Source: a candidate division WOR-1 bacterium RIFOXYB2_FULL_48_7
GTDB taxonomy: Bacteria; Margulisbacteria; WOR-1; O2-12-FULL-45-9; XYB2-FULL-48-7
Direction: 5' to 3'
DNA length: 12,996 bases
Assembly (NCBI GenBank): GCA_001771615.1
Contig: MEUF01000015.1
Coordinates: forward strand, 15,606-28,601
Shown: positions 5,624-12,996 of the stretch, in pieces
How the letters are laid out: each line of letters opens with the position of its first letter
How positions within the stretch are numbered: position 1 is the stretch's first letter
Translations under genes and position numbers: made by a program
The notes under the pieces: generated by a model
Seen by the model: only the letters and a program-made list of their open reading frames with translations
The model's database searches: none
Told to the model about the DNA's origin: nothing

Positions 5624-6670
5624 ATGGCCGAATTAAAAAGAACTCCACTTTTATCTGAGCATCTCCAATTGAAAGCTAAAATTGTCCCGTTTGCCGGCTG
5701 GGAAATGCCGGTCTCTTATCCCGCCGGAATAATTGCCGAACATAAAGCCGTCCGAGCTGCGGCCGGACTATTTGATATCGGCCATATGGGACTAATCAAG
5801 CTGGAAGGGGCAAACGCCCTGGCCCTAATCAACCAGCTGGCCACCAATGACGCCTCTCGGCTGGCCCCCGGTCAAGGCCAATATTCAGTTCTCTGCAATG
5901 AAGCCGGCGGCACCATCGACGACATCCTGGTCTATCGCCTGCCCATGTTTTATCTGATTATTGCCAACGCCTCCAATACAGACAAGGTTCTGGCCTATCT
6001 CAAATCTGCCGCCGGCTCCGTCCAGGTTGGATTATATGAAAATTATTGCATGATCTCGGTTCAGGGCCCCCAGGCCAAGGCGCTGACAGCCAAAATTTTA
6101 AACGCGCCGCTTGACGACCTGAAGCATAACCATACCTTGTGGTGGCGAGATATTATTATTTCACGCACTGGTTACACCGGCGAAGACGGTTTTGAGTTTA
6201 TCGTCGCCAAAAAAGAGGCGGCCGCACTCTGGCAGGCATTTATCAACAAGGGTGTACAACCCTGTGGATTGGGGGCTAGAGATACTTTGCGGCTAGAAGC
6301 CGGCCTCCCCCTTTACGGCCATGAATATGACGAAAAGAGCTCTCCGCTCGATGCCGGCTATCAATGGGCGGTAAAATTTGAAAAAGGTACCTTTGTCGGC
6401 AAAAAAGCCCTGATGTCGGGCCGCACAAAAACCTTGGTCGGCCTTGAATTTGAGGGCCGGACAATCCCCCGGCAAGGCACAACCGTGTTTAGCGCGTCCG
6501 ATTCAGGGATTTGCGGAGAAATCACCAGCGGGACTTTTTCTCCAACCTTCAACAAGCCTCTAGCTCTGGCCTATTTAACCCGCCCGGAAAGCAAAATTTT
6601 CGTTGAATTGAGGGGGAACAGGCAACTGGGCCATGTCGTTGACAAGGCTTTTTATAAAAGAGTAAAATAA
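5624..6670 (+). CDS. gcvT: Glycine cleavage system T protein (aminomethyltransferase)
   Basis: GcvT takes the aminomethyl group from lipoyl-GcvH, releases ammonia and makes 5,10-methylene-tetrahydrofolate. The 348 residues are close to the usual 360-370. Family landmarks run in order: VPFAGWEMPVSY (21-32), GLFDIGHMG (48-56), GGTIDDILVYR (95-105, with the conserved Asp of the folate site), QGPQAK, SRTGYTGEDGFE, GLGARDTLRLEAGLPLYGHEY, SPLDAGYQWAVKF, and GEITSGTFSPTFNKPLALAYL near the end. Nothing essential appears missing. It is the first gene of gcvT-gcvH-gcvPA, followed by a 20-bp gap. It has no ribosome binding site but a -10-like hexamer right before the ATG. Confidence 0.96.
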   Translation: MAELKRTPLLSEHLQLKAKIVPFAGWEMPVSYPAGIIAEHKAVRAAAGLFDIGHMGLIKLEGANALALINQLATNDASRLAPGQGQYSVLCNEAGGTIDDILVYRLPMFYLIIANASNTDKVLAYLKSAAGSVQVGLYENYCMISVQGPQAKALTAKILNAPLDDLKHNHTLWWRDIIISRTGYTGEDGFEFIVAKKEAAALWQAFINKGVQPCGLGARDTLRLEAGLPLYGHEYDEKSSPLDAGYQWAVKFEKGTFVGKKALMSGRTKTLVGLEFEGRTIPRQGTTVFSASDSGICGEITSGTFSPTFNKPLALAYLTRPESKIFVELRGNRQLGHVVDKAFYKRVK

Positions 6671-6690
6671 AGAAAGAAAAAGGAGATACT

Positions 6691-7068
6691 ATGTACCCAG
6701 AAAATTTAAAGTACAGCCAAGAACACGAATGGGTCCGAGTCGAAGGCAACAAAGCTATCATTGGGATCACCCATCACGCACAGGATGCCCTGGGAGACGT
6801 GGTGTACGTAGAGCTCCCCCCGGTTGGTAAAGAGTTTAAGGCGATGCAGGAATTTGGCGTGGTCGAGTCGGTTAAGTCCGTTTCTTCCCTCTATTCTCCT
6901 GTTTCCGGCAAGGTTACCGCCAACAATGCCTCATTAAACGATCACCCTGAAAAGGTTAATCTCTCTCCCTACGACGAAGGCTGGATAATGGAAATGGAAA
7001 TAAGCAATCCTGCAGATCTTGATAATTTACTTTCAGCCGCCGCCTATCAAGCAACATTAAAAAAGTGA
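6691..7068 (+). CDS. gcvH: Glycine cleavage system H protein (lipoyl carrier)
   Basis: GcvH is the small lipoylated shuttle that carries the methylamine group from glycine decarboxylase (P protein) to GcvT. The 125 residues are full length for the family. It starts with YSQEHEWVRVEG, followed by GITHHAQDALGDVVYVELP. The lipoylation site is in GVVESVKSVSSLYSPVSG, with Lys62 as the attachment residue. The region ending in NLSPYDEGWIMEMEI is also typical. The ATG at 6691 is preceded by a clear AGGAGA (6681-6686), unlike gcvT. Its TGA overlaps the GTG start of gcvPA. Confidence 0.97.
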   Translation: MYPENLKYSQEHEWVRVEGNKAIIGITHHAQDALGDVVYVELPPVGKEFKAMQEFGVVESVKSVSSLYSPVSGKVTANNASLNDHPEKVNLSPYDEGWIMEMEISNPADLDNLLSAAAYQATLKK

Positions 7069-8243
7069 GCCCCTCTTTTTTTGCCGACGTACCGGAAAAA
7101 GTTAGGCTGACCTCACTGCTAAACCTTCCCACGCCGCTAAGCGAGCCAGAATTATTGTCAGAGCTGACAGCTATGAGCCAACAAAACGCCGTCGCTTCTT
7201 CGTTTCTGGGTGGGGGGAATTATCAACATTATATCCCCAGTGCCGTAAAACATTTAGTTGGCCGCGCCGAATTTTATACCGCTTATACCCCTTATCAGGC
7301 GGAAGCCAGCCAGGGGACATTACAGGCAATCTATGAATACCAGTCATTAATCTGCGCCCTGACCGGCCTGGATGTCGCCAATGCGTCAATGTATGATGGC
7401 GGCACTGCGCTGGTCGAGGCCGCATTTATGGCCTGCCGCATTACCGGCCGAAAGACAGTTGCCGTTTCAATGGCAGTTAACCCCAATTATCGCCAGCTGC
7501 TCAAGACTTACTGCCAAGCGGCCGATATATCTCTTAAAGAAATTCCTTTTGATGAATCATCTGGTTTGGCGGCTGCCGATCTTGGTTTGACAGAACAAGA
7601 TGCCTGTTATATTCTCCAGCAGCCAAATTATTTTGGCAACATCGAACAACCCAACCAGCCAGCCAGCCAGTGCCATAAAAATGGCTCCCTATTCATTGTC
7701 AGCATCGACCCAATCTCGCTTGGTTTATTGAAATCGCCTGGTGAATATGGGGCGGATATTGTTGTTGGCGAAGGGCAGTCATTGGGTAACCCGCAAAGTT
7801 TTGGCGGGCCTGGGCTGGGTATTTTCGCTACCAAGAAAGAATTCTTACGGCAGATGCCAGGGAGAATAGTCGGCGGCACCGTTGATCTCCAGGGACGTCG
7901 GGCCTATACCTTGACCATGTCTACCCGAGAACAACATATCCGTCGTGAACGGGCGACTTCAAATATTTGCAGCAATGAAGCGCTTTGCGCCTTGGCAGCG
8001 GCAATTTATCTGACTCTTTTAGGTAAAAATGGCCTTAAAAGCGTGGCCGAGCTTTGCCTACAAAAGTCGAATTATTTGAAAAAGAAGTTGGGCGCCCGCG
8101 TTAAGTGGCCAAAGAGCCCGAGCTTCAAAGAATTTATGGCCATCACCCGCCTCTCTCCCCCAACAGCCGAGCTTGTCTGCGTCACCGAACTTGCCAGCAA
8201 ACAGGCGCTGGATAAACTAGCGCAAGAGATCCTGTCGGGTTAA
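7065..8243 (+). CDS. gcvPA: Glycine dehydrogenase (decarboxylating) subunit 1, shortened
   Basis: This is the alpha half of a two-subunit P protein, which decarboxylates glycine and loads the aminomethyl group on GcvH. The start is GTG at 7065, overlapping the gcvH stop as GTGA, which points to translational coupling. Typical blocks are FADVPEKVRL, FLGGGNYQHYIPSAVKHL, FYTAYTPYQAEASQGTLQAI, ASMYDGGTALVEAA, SFGGPGLGIFATK, MPGRIVGGT, and TLTMSTREQHIRRERATSNIC. At 392 residues it is shorter than the usual 440-450. The N-terminal 'YIP.T..D...ML' segment is absent, and in the C-terminal domain FKEFMAI runs almost directly into ELVCVTELASK, skipping about 30 residues that normally contain the 'GG..L...YPEL' loop. 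The PLP-binding lysine belongs to the beta subunit, which is not in this window. The 3' end overlaps the convergent GerMN gene by 27 bp. Confidence 0.93.
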   Translation: MSPSFFADVPEKVRLTSLLNLPTPLSEPELLSELTAMSQQNAVASSFLGGGNYQHYIPSAVKHLVGRAEFYTAYTPYQAEASQGTLQAIYEYQSLICALTGLDVANASMYDGGTALVEAAFMACRITGRKTVAVSMAVNPNYRQLLKTYCQAADISLKEIPFDESSGLAAADLGLTEQDACYILQQPNYFGNIEQPNQPASQCHKNGSLFIVSIDPISLGLLKSPGEYGADIVVGEGQSLGNPQSFGGPGLGIFATKKEFLRQMPGRIVGGTVDLQGRRAYTLTMSTREQHIRRERATSNICSNEALCALAAAIYLTLLGKNGLKSVAELCLQKSNYLKKKLGARVKWPKSPSFKEFMAITRLSPPTAELVCVTELASKQALDKLAQEILSG

Positions 8244-8732
8244 CGGCTTTTCTATTACCAACCCTTCGCCGCCCAGGACAACCTCTCCCTTGCCACCAAT
8301 TAGGATGCGCACCTGATCAACCCCCGGATAATCGGTAGCGGTAAAAACAATTTGCAGGAGTAACCCGCGGATCATTGCGGCACTGCCGGAATAATTGGCC
8401 AACCGCTGGTCAAAATCGATAATTAATGTCTTGCCGGCTTGCTGGACAGATTTAATTTTTAATCCGGAAGGGACAAGCGTCCATAGCCCGGCGCCTGCCT
8501 CTTGCTTCGTTGGCCCAAATAATAAATATTTGATTGCTTCGTTAGCGGATTTTATCGGTCGACTGACTGGATAAAGTTTTTCAGCCTTGAAGAAGTATAC
8601 CTGTGGCGTTTGCTTGGGCTTGGACTGCGGGAGCCAAAGCCAAAAACCAATTAGCAGCCCAATAATTGCGGCGGCAGCCAGCGCGGCACGCTTCCCAGCC
8701 GGTGAAAAATTAATTTTCCGGCGTTTTTTCAT
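8217..8732 (-). CDS. Membrane-anchored GerMN-domain protein
   Basis: This 171-residue protein has a basic cytoplasmic start (MKKRRK), one membrane helix (about 16-34, AALAAAAIIGLLIGFWLWL), a short linker and a C-terminal GerMN domain (about 43-170). The domain signature is visible as YFF, then ANEAIKYLLFGPT..E..AGLWTLVPSGLKI, TLIIDFDQRLANYSGSAAMIRGLLLQIVFT, and DQVRILIGGK. GerMN domains occur in Bacillus GerM and in many non-sporulating bacteria, in envelope proteins of poorly known role, so no sporulation function should be assumed. It starts 3 nt after the gyrA stop, so it is probably expressed with gyrBA. The ribosome site (AAAGAAAAAAAG) is weak. Confidence 0.8.
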   Translation of the reverse strand: MKKRRKINFSPAGKRAALAAAAIIGLLIGFWLWLPQSKPKQTPQVYFFKAEKLYPVSRPIKSANEAIKYLLFGPTKQEAGAGLWTLVPSGLKIKSVQQAGKTLIIDFDQRLANYSGSAAMIRGLLLQIVFTATDYPGVDQVRILIGGKGEVVLGGEGLVIEKPLTRQDLLR

Positions 8733-8735
8733 CGG

Positions 8736-11240
8736 TTACTTTTTTTCTTTTGCTTCGGCTTCTTCAATAACCGCTTCTTCAGCCTCTTTGGTAATAACCC
8801 GACCGACATCAACCAGGGAATCACCATCGTCAAGGCGTTGAATCCTGACACCTTTGGCATAACGCCCCTGGGCAGAAATCCCCTCGGCGGTTTGCCGGCT
8901 CATTGTCCCCTGGGCGGTGACAAAAATAAGTTCGTCTTTTTTCTCAATAACCACCAGGGCAGCCACCGTATCCTTGTCGCGCAATTTCATGGCAATGTGC
9001 CCTTTGCCGCCCCGGCCCTGCACCCCAAATTCTTCCATCTTCATCTTTTTGCCATAGCCCGCCTTGGAAATCATCAAGAGATCTCCTTTGGGCGTGACAA
9101 TATCCATGGCCACCAGCGAATCTCCCTTGCCCAACCTAATGCCCCTGACGCCAGCGGCAGCGCGTCCCATGGGCCGGATATCTTTTTCATTAAAGCGGAT
9201 CATCAGGCCATTGGTTGTACCTAAAACAACCTCCTGCTTGCCGTCGGTCTCCCTGACCCAATGCAGCTCGTCGTCTCCTTTTAGTTTAATGGCAATAATC
9301 CCGCTCCGCCTGATGTTAGCAAATTCTTCAACCGGCACCTTTTTGGTCAGTCCACCGGTGGTCGACATCATTAAGAAGCCTTTTTTGTCGAAGGAATCAA
9401 TCTTAACCGCTGCCGTGACCATTTCCCCTTCGCCAACCTGGAGAAAATTGGCCATGCTCTGCCCTTTGCCGGCACGGCTGGCCTCCGGTAATTCAAAAAC
9501 CTTGACCTTGAAGACGCGTCCCTTATTCGTAAAAAAGAGTAAGTAGCTGTGCGTCGAGGCCACAAAGATTTTACTGATCTGGTCTTCCTCGCGCGTCGCC
9601 ATCCCGGTCACGCCGCGCCCCCCCCGCAGTTGGGCCTTGAAAGCGCTGACTGGAATGCGTTTGACATACCCATCACGGGTAATAATCACCACGACATCCA
9701 TCTCCGGAATCAGCTCTTCGACGCTGATTTCCTCGGCCGCCGCCACCAACGAAGTGCGGCGCTTGTCGCCGTATTTTTCCTTGATCTCCAGGAGCTCTTT
9801 TTTAATGATCTTCAAAATCTCTTTGCGGTCCGACAAGATCTTTTTTAATTCGCTAATCAACTTTTTGAGCGCCTTCAGCTCTTCCTCAATTTTGTTTGTT
9901 TCCAATTGAGTCAGTTTTTGCAGCCGCATGTCAAGAATGGCCTGGGCCTGGATTTGCGAGAGCTCAAACTTTTCCATTAAGCCGCTACGGGCTTCGTCGA
10001 CATTTTTGCTTTTCCGGATCAATTTTATGACCGCGTCAATGTTATTAAGGGCGATCAATAAGCCGTCAAGGATATGGGCCTGTTCTTCGGCTTTCTTCAG
10101 GTCGTATTTTGTCCGCCTGGTAACAACGCTTTCGCGGTGCTTGATGTATTCCGTGATTAAATCCTTGAGCTTCAGCAGCCGCGGCGCGCCGTCTACCAAC
10201 GCCACCATGTTGACGCCAAAAGTCGTCTGCATATTGGTATGCTTATAAATCTGGTTGAGGACGACTTCGGCATTAAAACCTTTTTTGATCTCGATATAGA
10301 TGCGCATCCCATCACGATCAGACTCATCGCGCAAGTCAGAAATTCCCAGGATTTTCTTTTCCTTAACCAGCTCGGCAATTCGCTCGATGGTCTCTGCCTT
10401 ATTGACCTGATAAGGAATCTCGGTAACAATCACCGCCTGCTTATCCCCCTTGACCTCTTCGATACTAGTTCTGGCCCGGACAGTCAAAAGGCCCCGTCCA
10501 GTCAGATAGGCATCCTTGATCCCCTGCCGGCCGCAAATCAAGCCGCCGGTCGGAAAATCGGGGCCTTTGACAAAATTAAGGAGCTCTTCATTCTCGGCCT
10601 CGGGATTGTCCACAACGTGCACGATTCCATCAACCACTTCGTTGATATTATGCGGCGGCATATTTGTCGCCATACCGACGGCAATACCAGAAGAGCCGTT
10701 GACTAATAGATTGGGAAATTTCGAGGGCATAACCAGCGGCTCTTGTAATGATTCATCAAAGTTGGGGCCAAAATCAACCGTTTCTTTTTCCAGATCGGCC
10801 AGCAGCTCCGTGGCAATGGGGGCAAGCCGCACCTCGGTATAACGCATGGCGGCGGCAGAATCACCATCAACTGAACCAAAATTACCCTGGCCATCAACTA
10901 AAAGATAACGAAGAGAAAAATCCTGGGCCATGCGGACCATGGTGTCATAAACCGCCACATCACCATGCGGGTGGTATTTACCGAGCACTTCACCGACAAC
11001 GCGGGCCGATTTCTTGTAAGTCTTGTTCGGCTGAAGGCCGATCTCATCCATAGCAAAAAGGACCCGGCGATGGACCGGCTTGAGACCATCACGGACATCT
11101 GGCAAAGCGCGGCCAATAATCACGCTCATGGCGTAATCGATGTATGAGCTCTTCATTTCATGCTCCAACGTAGTTTGCACTACCTTGGCCTGGAGATTGA
11201 GTTCGTTAGCTTCTTCGGTTTTCTTTCTTTTTGCCATCAT
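8736..11240 (-). CDS. gyrA: DNA gyrase subunit A
   Basis: GyrA forms the breakage-rejoining half of the A2B2 gyrase that puts negative supercoils into DNA. The 834 residues are a standard length. In order there are SSYIDYAMSVIIGRALPDVRDGL, then HRRVLFAM, the HPHGD and YDTMVRMAQ helix, QGNFGS, and AAMRYTE with catalytic Tyr134. Further on is the coiled-coil dimer arm (KLTQLE..KIEEELKAL). The C-terminal DNA-wrapping propeller begins with the GyrA box QLRGGRG (537-543), which separates gyrase from topoisomerase IV. The tail is acidic (EEAVIEEAEAKEKK). Val95 occupies the place of E. coli Ser83, while Asp99 matches Asp87. Two ATGs (11240, 11237) follow the gyrB stop as TGATGATG, so the genes are translationally coupled; AGAGG lies about 12 nt upstream. 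Confidence 0.98.
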   Translation of the reverse strand: MMAKRKKTEEANELNLQAKVVQTTLEHEMKSSYIDYAMSVIIGRALPDVRDGLKPVHRRVLFAMDEIGLQPNKTYKKSARVVGEVLGKYHPHGDVAVYDTMVRMAQDFSLRYLLVDGQGNFGSVDGDSAAAMRYTEVRLAPIATELLADLEKETVDFGPNFDESLQEPLVMPSKFPNLLVNGSSGIAVGMATNMPPHNINEVVDGIVHVVDNPEAENEELLNFVKGPDFPTGGLICGRQGIKDAYLTGRGLLTVRARTSIEEVKGDKQAVIVTEIPYQVNKAETIERIAELVKEKKILGISDLRDESDRDGMRIYIEIKKGFNAEVVLNQIYKHTNMQTTFGVNMVALVDGAPRLLKLKDLITEYIKHRESVVTRRTKYDLKKAEEQAHILDGLLIALNNIDAVIKLIRKSKNVDEARSGLMEKFELSQIQAQAILDMRLQKLTQLETNKIEEELKALKKLISELKKILSDRKEILKIIKKELLEIKEKYGDKRRTSLVAAAEEISVEELIPEMDVVVIITRDGYVKRIPVSAFKAQLRGGRGVTGMATREEDQISKIFVASTHSYLLFFTNKGRVFKVKVFELPEASRAGKGQSMANFLQVGEGEMVTAAVKIDSFDKKGFLMMSTTGGLTKKVPVEEFANIRRSGIIAIKLKGDDELHWVRETDGKQEVVLGTTNGLMIRFNEKDIRPMGRAAAGVRGIRLGKGDSLVAMDIVTPKGDLLMISKAGYGKKMKMEEFGVQGRGGKGHIAMKLRDKDTVAALVVIEKKDELIFVTAQGTMSRQTAEGISAQGRYAKGVRIQRLDDGDSLVDVGRVITKEAEEAVIEEAEAKEKK

Positions 11241-12996
11241 CAGATATCTAACCTCTTAACTTCCTTGGCGTTTTTCTCAATAAATTCCCGGCGGGGTTCG
11301 ACTTCACTCCCCATCAAGACGGTAAATATTTCATCGGCCACTTCGGCGTCTTCGAGTGTCACCTGCAGCATGGTCCTGGTTTCCGGGTTCATGGTTGTGT
11401 TCCAAAGCTGGTCGGGGTTCATCTCCCCCAAGCCCTTATAGCGCTGGATCACGACCCCGTCGCGCCCAAACTCCTTGGCGATTTTCTGCATCTCACCGTC
11501 ACTATAGGCATATTTTTCGTTCTTCCCTTTACGGACAAGGTAGAGCGGCGGTTGGGCAATGTAAATATTGCCGTTCTCAATTACTTCCCTGGCGTAGCGA
11601 TAGAAAAATGTTAACAACAAAGTCCTGATGTGGCTGCCATCAACGTCGGCGTCAGTCATTAAGATCACCTTGTGATAGCGCAGCTCCTTTAATAATTTTT
11701 CTATCGTCATCTCGTCTTCCTTGTTGCTGTCGCCGTTCCCATTCCCCTTGAGGCCAGAAATTACCCCTGGTCCGATAGCCGTTATCATGGTGCGAATTTC
11801 GTTGTTGGCCAATATTTTGTCAAGACGCGCCTTTTCAACATTAAGTATCTTGCCGCGCAAAGGCAGAATAGCCTGAAAACGTCGGTCCCTCCCCTGCTTG
11901 GCCGAGCCGCCAGCGGAATCGCCCTCAACAATAAACAATTCGCATTTAGCCGCGGCGCTTTCTGTGCAGTCGGCTAATTTGCCTGGAAGCATGGCAGTAT
12001 CAAGAGCAGACTTTTTCCGTTCCAGCTCCTGCGCCTTGCGGGCCGCCATCCTGACGCGATAAGCCAAAATAGATTTTTCTATCATCCCCCGTGCCGCCGA
12101 AGGGTTTTTGTCCAAATAAGTCGAAAGCCCGTCCATGACCACCGAATCAACTATCCCCTTGACCTCACCATTGCCTAACTTGGTTTTTGTCTGCCCTTCA
12201 AATTGGGGGTTAGGGACCCGGGCGTTGATAACCGCAGTGAGCCCTTCGCGGACGTCTTCGCCTTGGATGGTTTCATTTTCTTTTAATAAGCCGTTCTTGT
12301 GGCCGTAATTGTTAACTACCCTGGTCAGGGCGGTCTTGAAGCCGACTACATGCGTCCCCCCTTCTTTTGTCCGGATGCAGTTAACGTAAGAATAAACATT
12401 TTCGTCATAATAATCCTTGCAGTGTTGCAGCCCGACCTCAACAAAAACATTCTCTTTTTCCGCCGAAAAAGCGGCCGCCGGGCGATAAAGCGCCTCTTTT
12501 CCGCGATTAAGGTGCTCAATGAATTCGACAACCCCGCCTTCAAACTCAAATGTTTCGCCCTTTTTTTCCTTTTCGCGTTCGTCGATCAGGACAATTTTTA
12601 GTCCTTTATTTAAAAAGGCTAATTCCTGCAGTCGGTGCTTGACCGTGTCGTACTCATAGACCAGTTCGGTAAATATTTCCGGGTCTGCCTCAAAAGTGAT
12701 CAACGTTCCGGTGTCTTCGCCCTTATAACTGCTGATTTCCGGCTTGGCGGCAATACCGCGCTTAAATGATTGTTTATAAATTTTTCCATCGCGCTTGATG
12801 GTTACATCCATCCATTCTGACAAGGCGTTAACGCAGGAGACGCCAACCCCATGCAACCCACCGGAAACTTTATAGCTGCCCTGCCCAAACTTGCCTCCGG
12901 CGTGCAGCGTCGTCAACACAACCTCGGCCGCCGGCTTCTTGGCCTCTTTATGCATATCAATGGGGATGCCCCGACCATTGTCATCCACAGAGACGG
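11240..12996 (-). CDS. gyrB: DNA gyrase subunit B (N-terminus outside window)
   Basis: GyrB is the ATPase and TOPRIM subunit of gyrase. The frame stays open to the right edge, so about 70-75 N-terminal residues are missing; the GTG at 12988 is only an internal Val codon. Visible parts are the ATP-site motif VDDNGRGIP, the GHKL lid motif GGLHGVGVSCVNALS, the transducer domain with QTKTKLGN, and the TOPRIM domain with EGDSAGG, then LPLRGKILNVEKA and the metal-binding DADVDGSHIRTLLLTFFYR. The C-terminal tail has IQRYKGLGEMNPDQLW and ends in VKRLDI. Between AIGPG and LRYHK there are about 17 more residues than in E. coli GyrB, a Gly/Asn/Asp/Glu-rich stretch. The TGA overlaps the gyrA start by one base. 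Confidence 0.97.
   Translation of the reverse strand, partial: VSVDDNGRGIPIDMHKEAKKPAAEVVLTTLHAGGKFGQGSYKVSGGLHGVGVSCVNALSEWMDVTIKRDGKIYKQSFKRGIAAKPEISSYKGEDTGTLITFEADPEIFTELVYEYDTVKHRLQELAFLNKGLKIVLIDEREKEKKGETFEFEGGVVEFIEHLNRGKEALYRPAAAFSAEKENVFVEVGLQHCKDYYDENVYSYVNCIRTKEGGTHVVGFKTALTRVVNNYGHKNGLLKENETIQGEDVREGLTAVINARVPNPQFEGQTKTKLGNGEVKGIVDSVVMDGLSTYLDKNPSAARGMIEKSILAYRVRMAARKAQELERKKSALDTAMLPGKLADCTESAAAKCELFIVEGDSAGGSAKQGRDRRFQAILPLRGKILNVEKARLDKILANNEIRTMITAIGPGVISGLKGNGNGDSNKEDEMTIEKLLKELRYHKVILMTDADVDGSHIRTLLLTFFYRYAREVIENGNIYIAQPPLYLVRKGKNEKYAYSDGEMQKIAKEFGRDGVVIQRYKGLGEMNPDQLWNTTMNPETRTMLQVTLEDAEVADEIFTVLMGSEVEPRREFIEKNAKEVKRLDI

Noticed and set aside
8838..10842. Several plus-strand frames of 90-160 codons across gyrA
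   Set aside because: They are antisense shadows of the conserved gyrA frame, with no start signals and no recognisable domains.

Overview
This is a bacterial chromosomal window of mixed GC content. It carries housekeeping genes (gyrB-gyrA, part of the glycine cleavage system, the end of hisC) around a stretch of genes I cannot name. The split glycine decarboxylase subunit, a GerMN-domain gene behind gyrBA, and a lipoprotein with a Thr-rich linker and seven propeller-like repeats together suggest an uncultured candidate phylum. The Margulisbacteria/WOR-1 (Saganbacteria) area is my low-confidence guess; no marker in the window settles it. There are no RNA genes, insertion sequences or CRISPR arrays that I can see.

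Layout. (1) 2-265 (+): C-terminal end of a HisC-type aminotransferase, overlapping tail to tail with a membrane protein of unknown function (240-1283, -). (2) About 1321-1464: a short scar holding broken pieces of two genes present elsewhere in the window, a MraZ-like gene (minus strand) and hisC (plus strand). (3) 1461-2723 (-): a lipoprotein with a 24-bp repeat in its Thr-rich linker and seven blade-like repeats. (4) 2786-4503 (-): a two-gene operon of a kinase-fold-like protein lacking the usual catalytic Asp, followed 2 bp later by a divergent MraZ/AbrB-type protein. An unrecognised 330-residue gene (4596-5588, +) diverges from it. (5) 5624-8243 (+): gcvT-gcvH-gcvPA, with GcvPA shortened at its N-terminus and inside its C-terminal domain, and no gcvPB after it. 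(6) 8217-12996 (-): gyrB (5' end outside the window), gyrA and a membrane-anchored GerMN protein, coupled so tightly that they are probably one transcript.

How the genes relate. GcvT, GcvH and GcvPA belong to the glycine cleavage complex, but the PLP-binding beta subunit must be encoded elsewhere or be missing. GyrB and GyrA form DNA gyrase; GyrA has Val where E. coli has the quinolone-contact Ser83. The least explained part is 2786-5588, where a possible pseudokinase, a putative transcription regulator and a Cys/His-containing protein share a short divergent promoter region. Several genes have a TANNNT hexamer 6-8 nt before the ATG and no Shine-Dalgarno sequence, which suggests leaderless transcripts.
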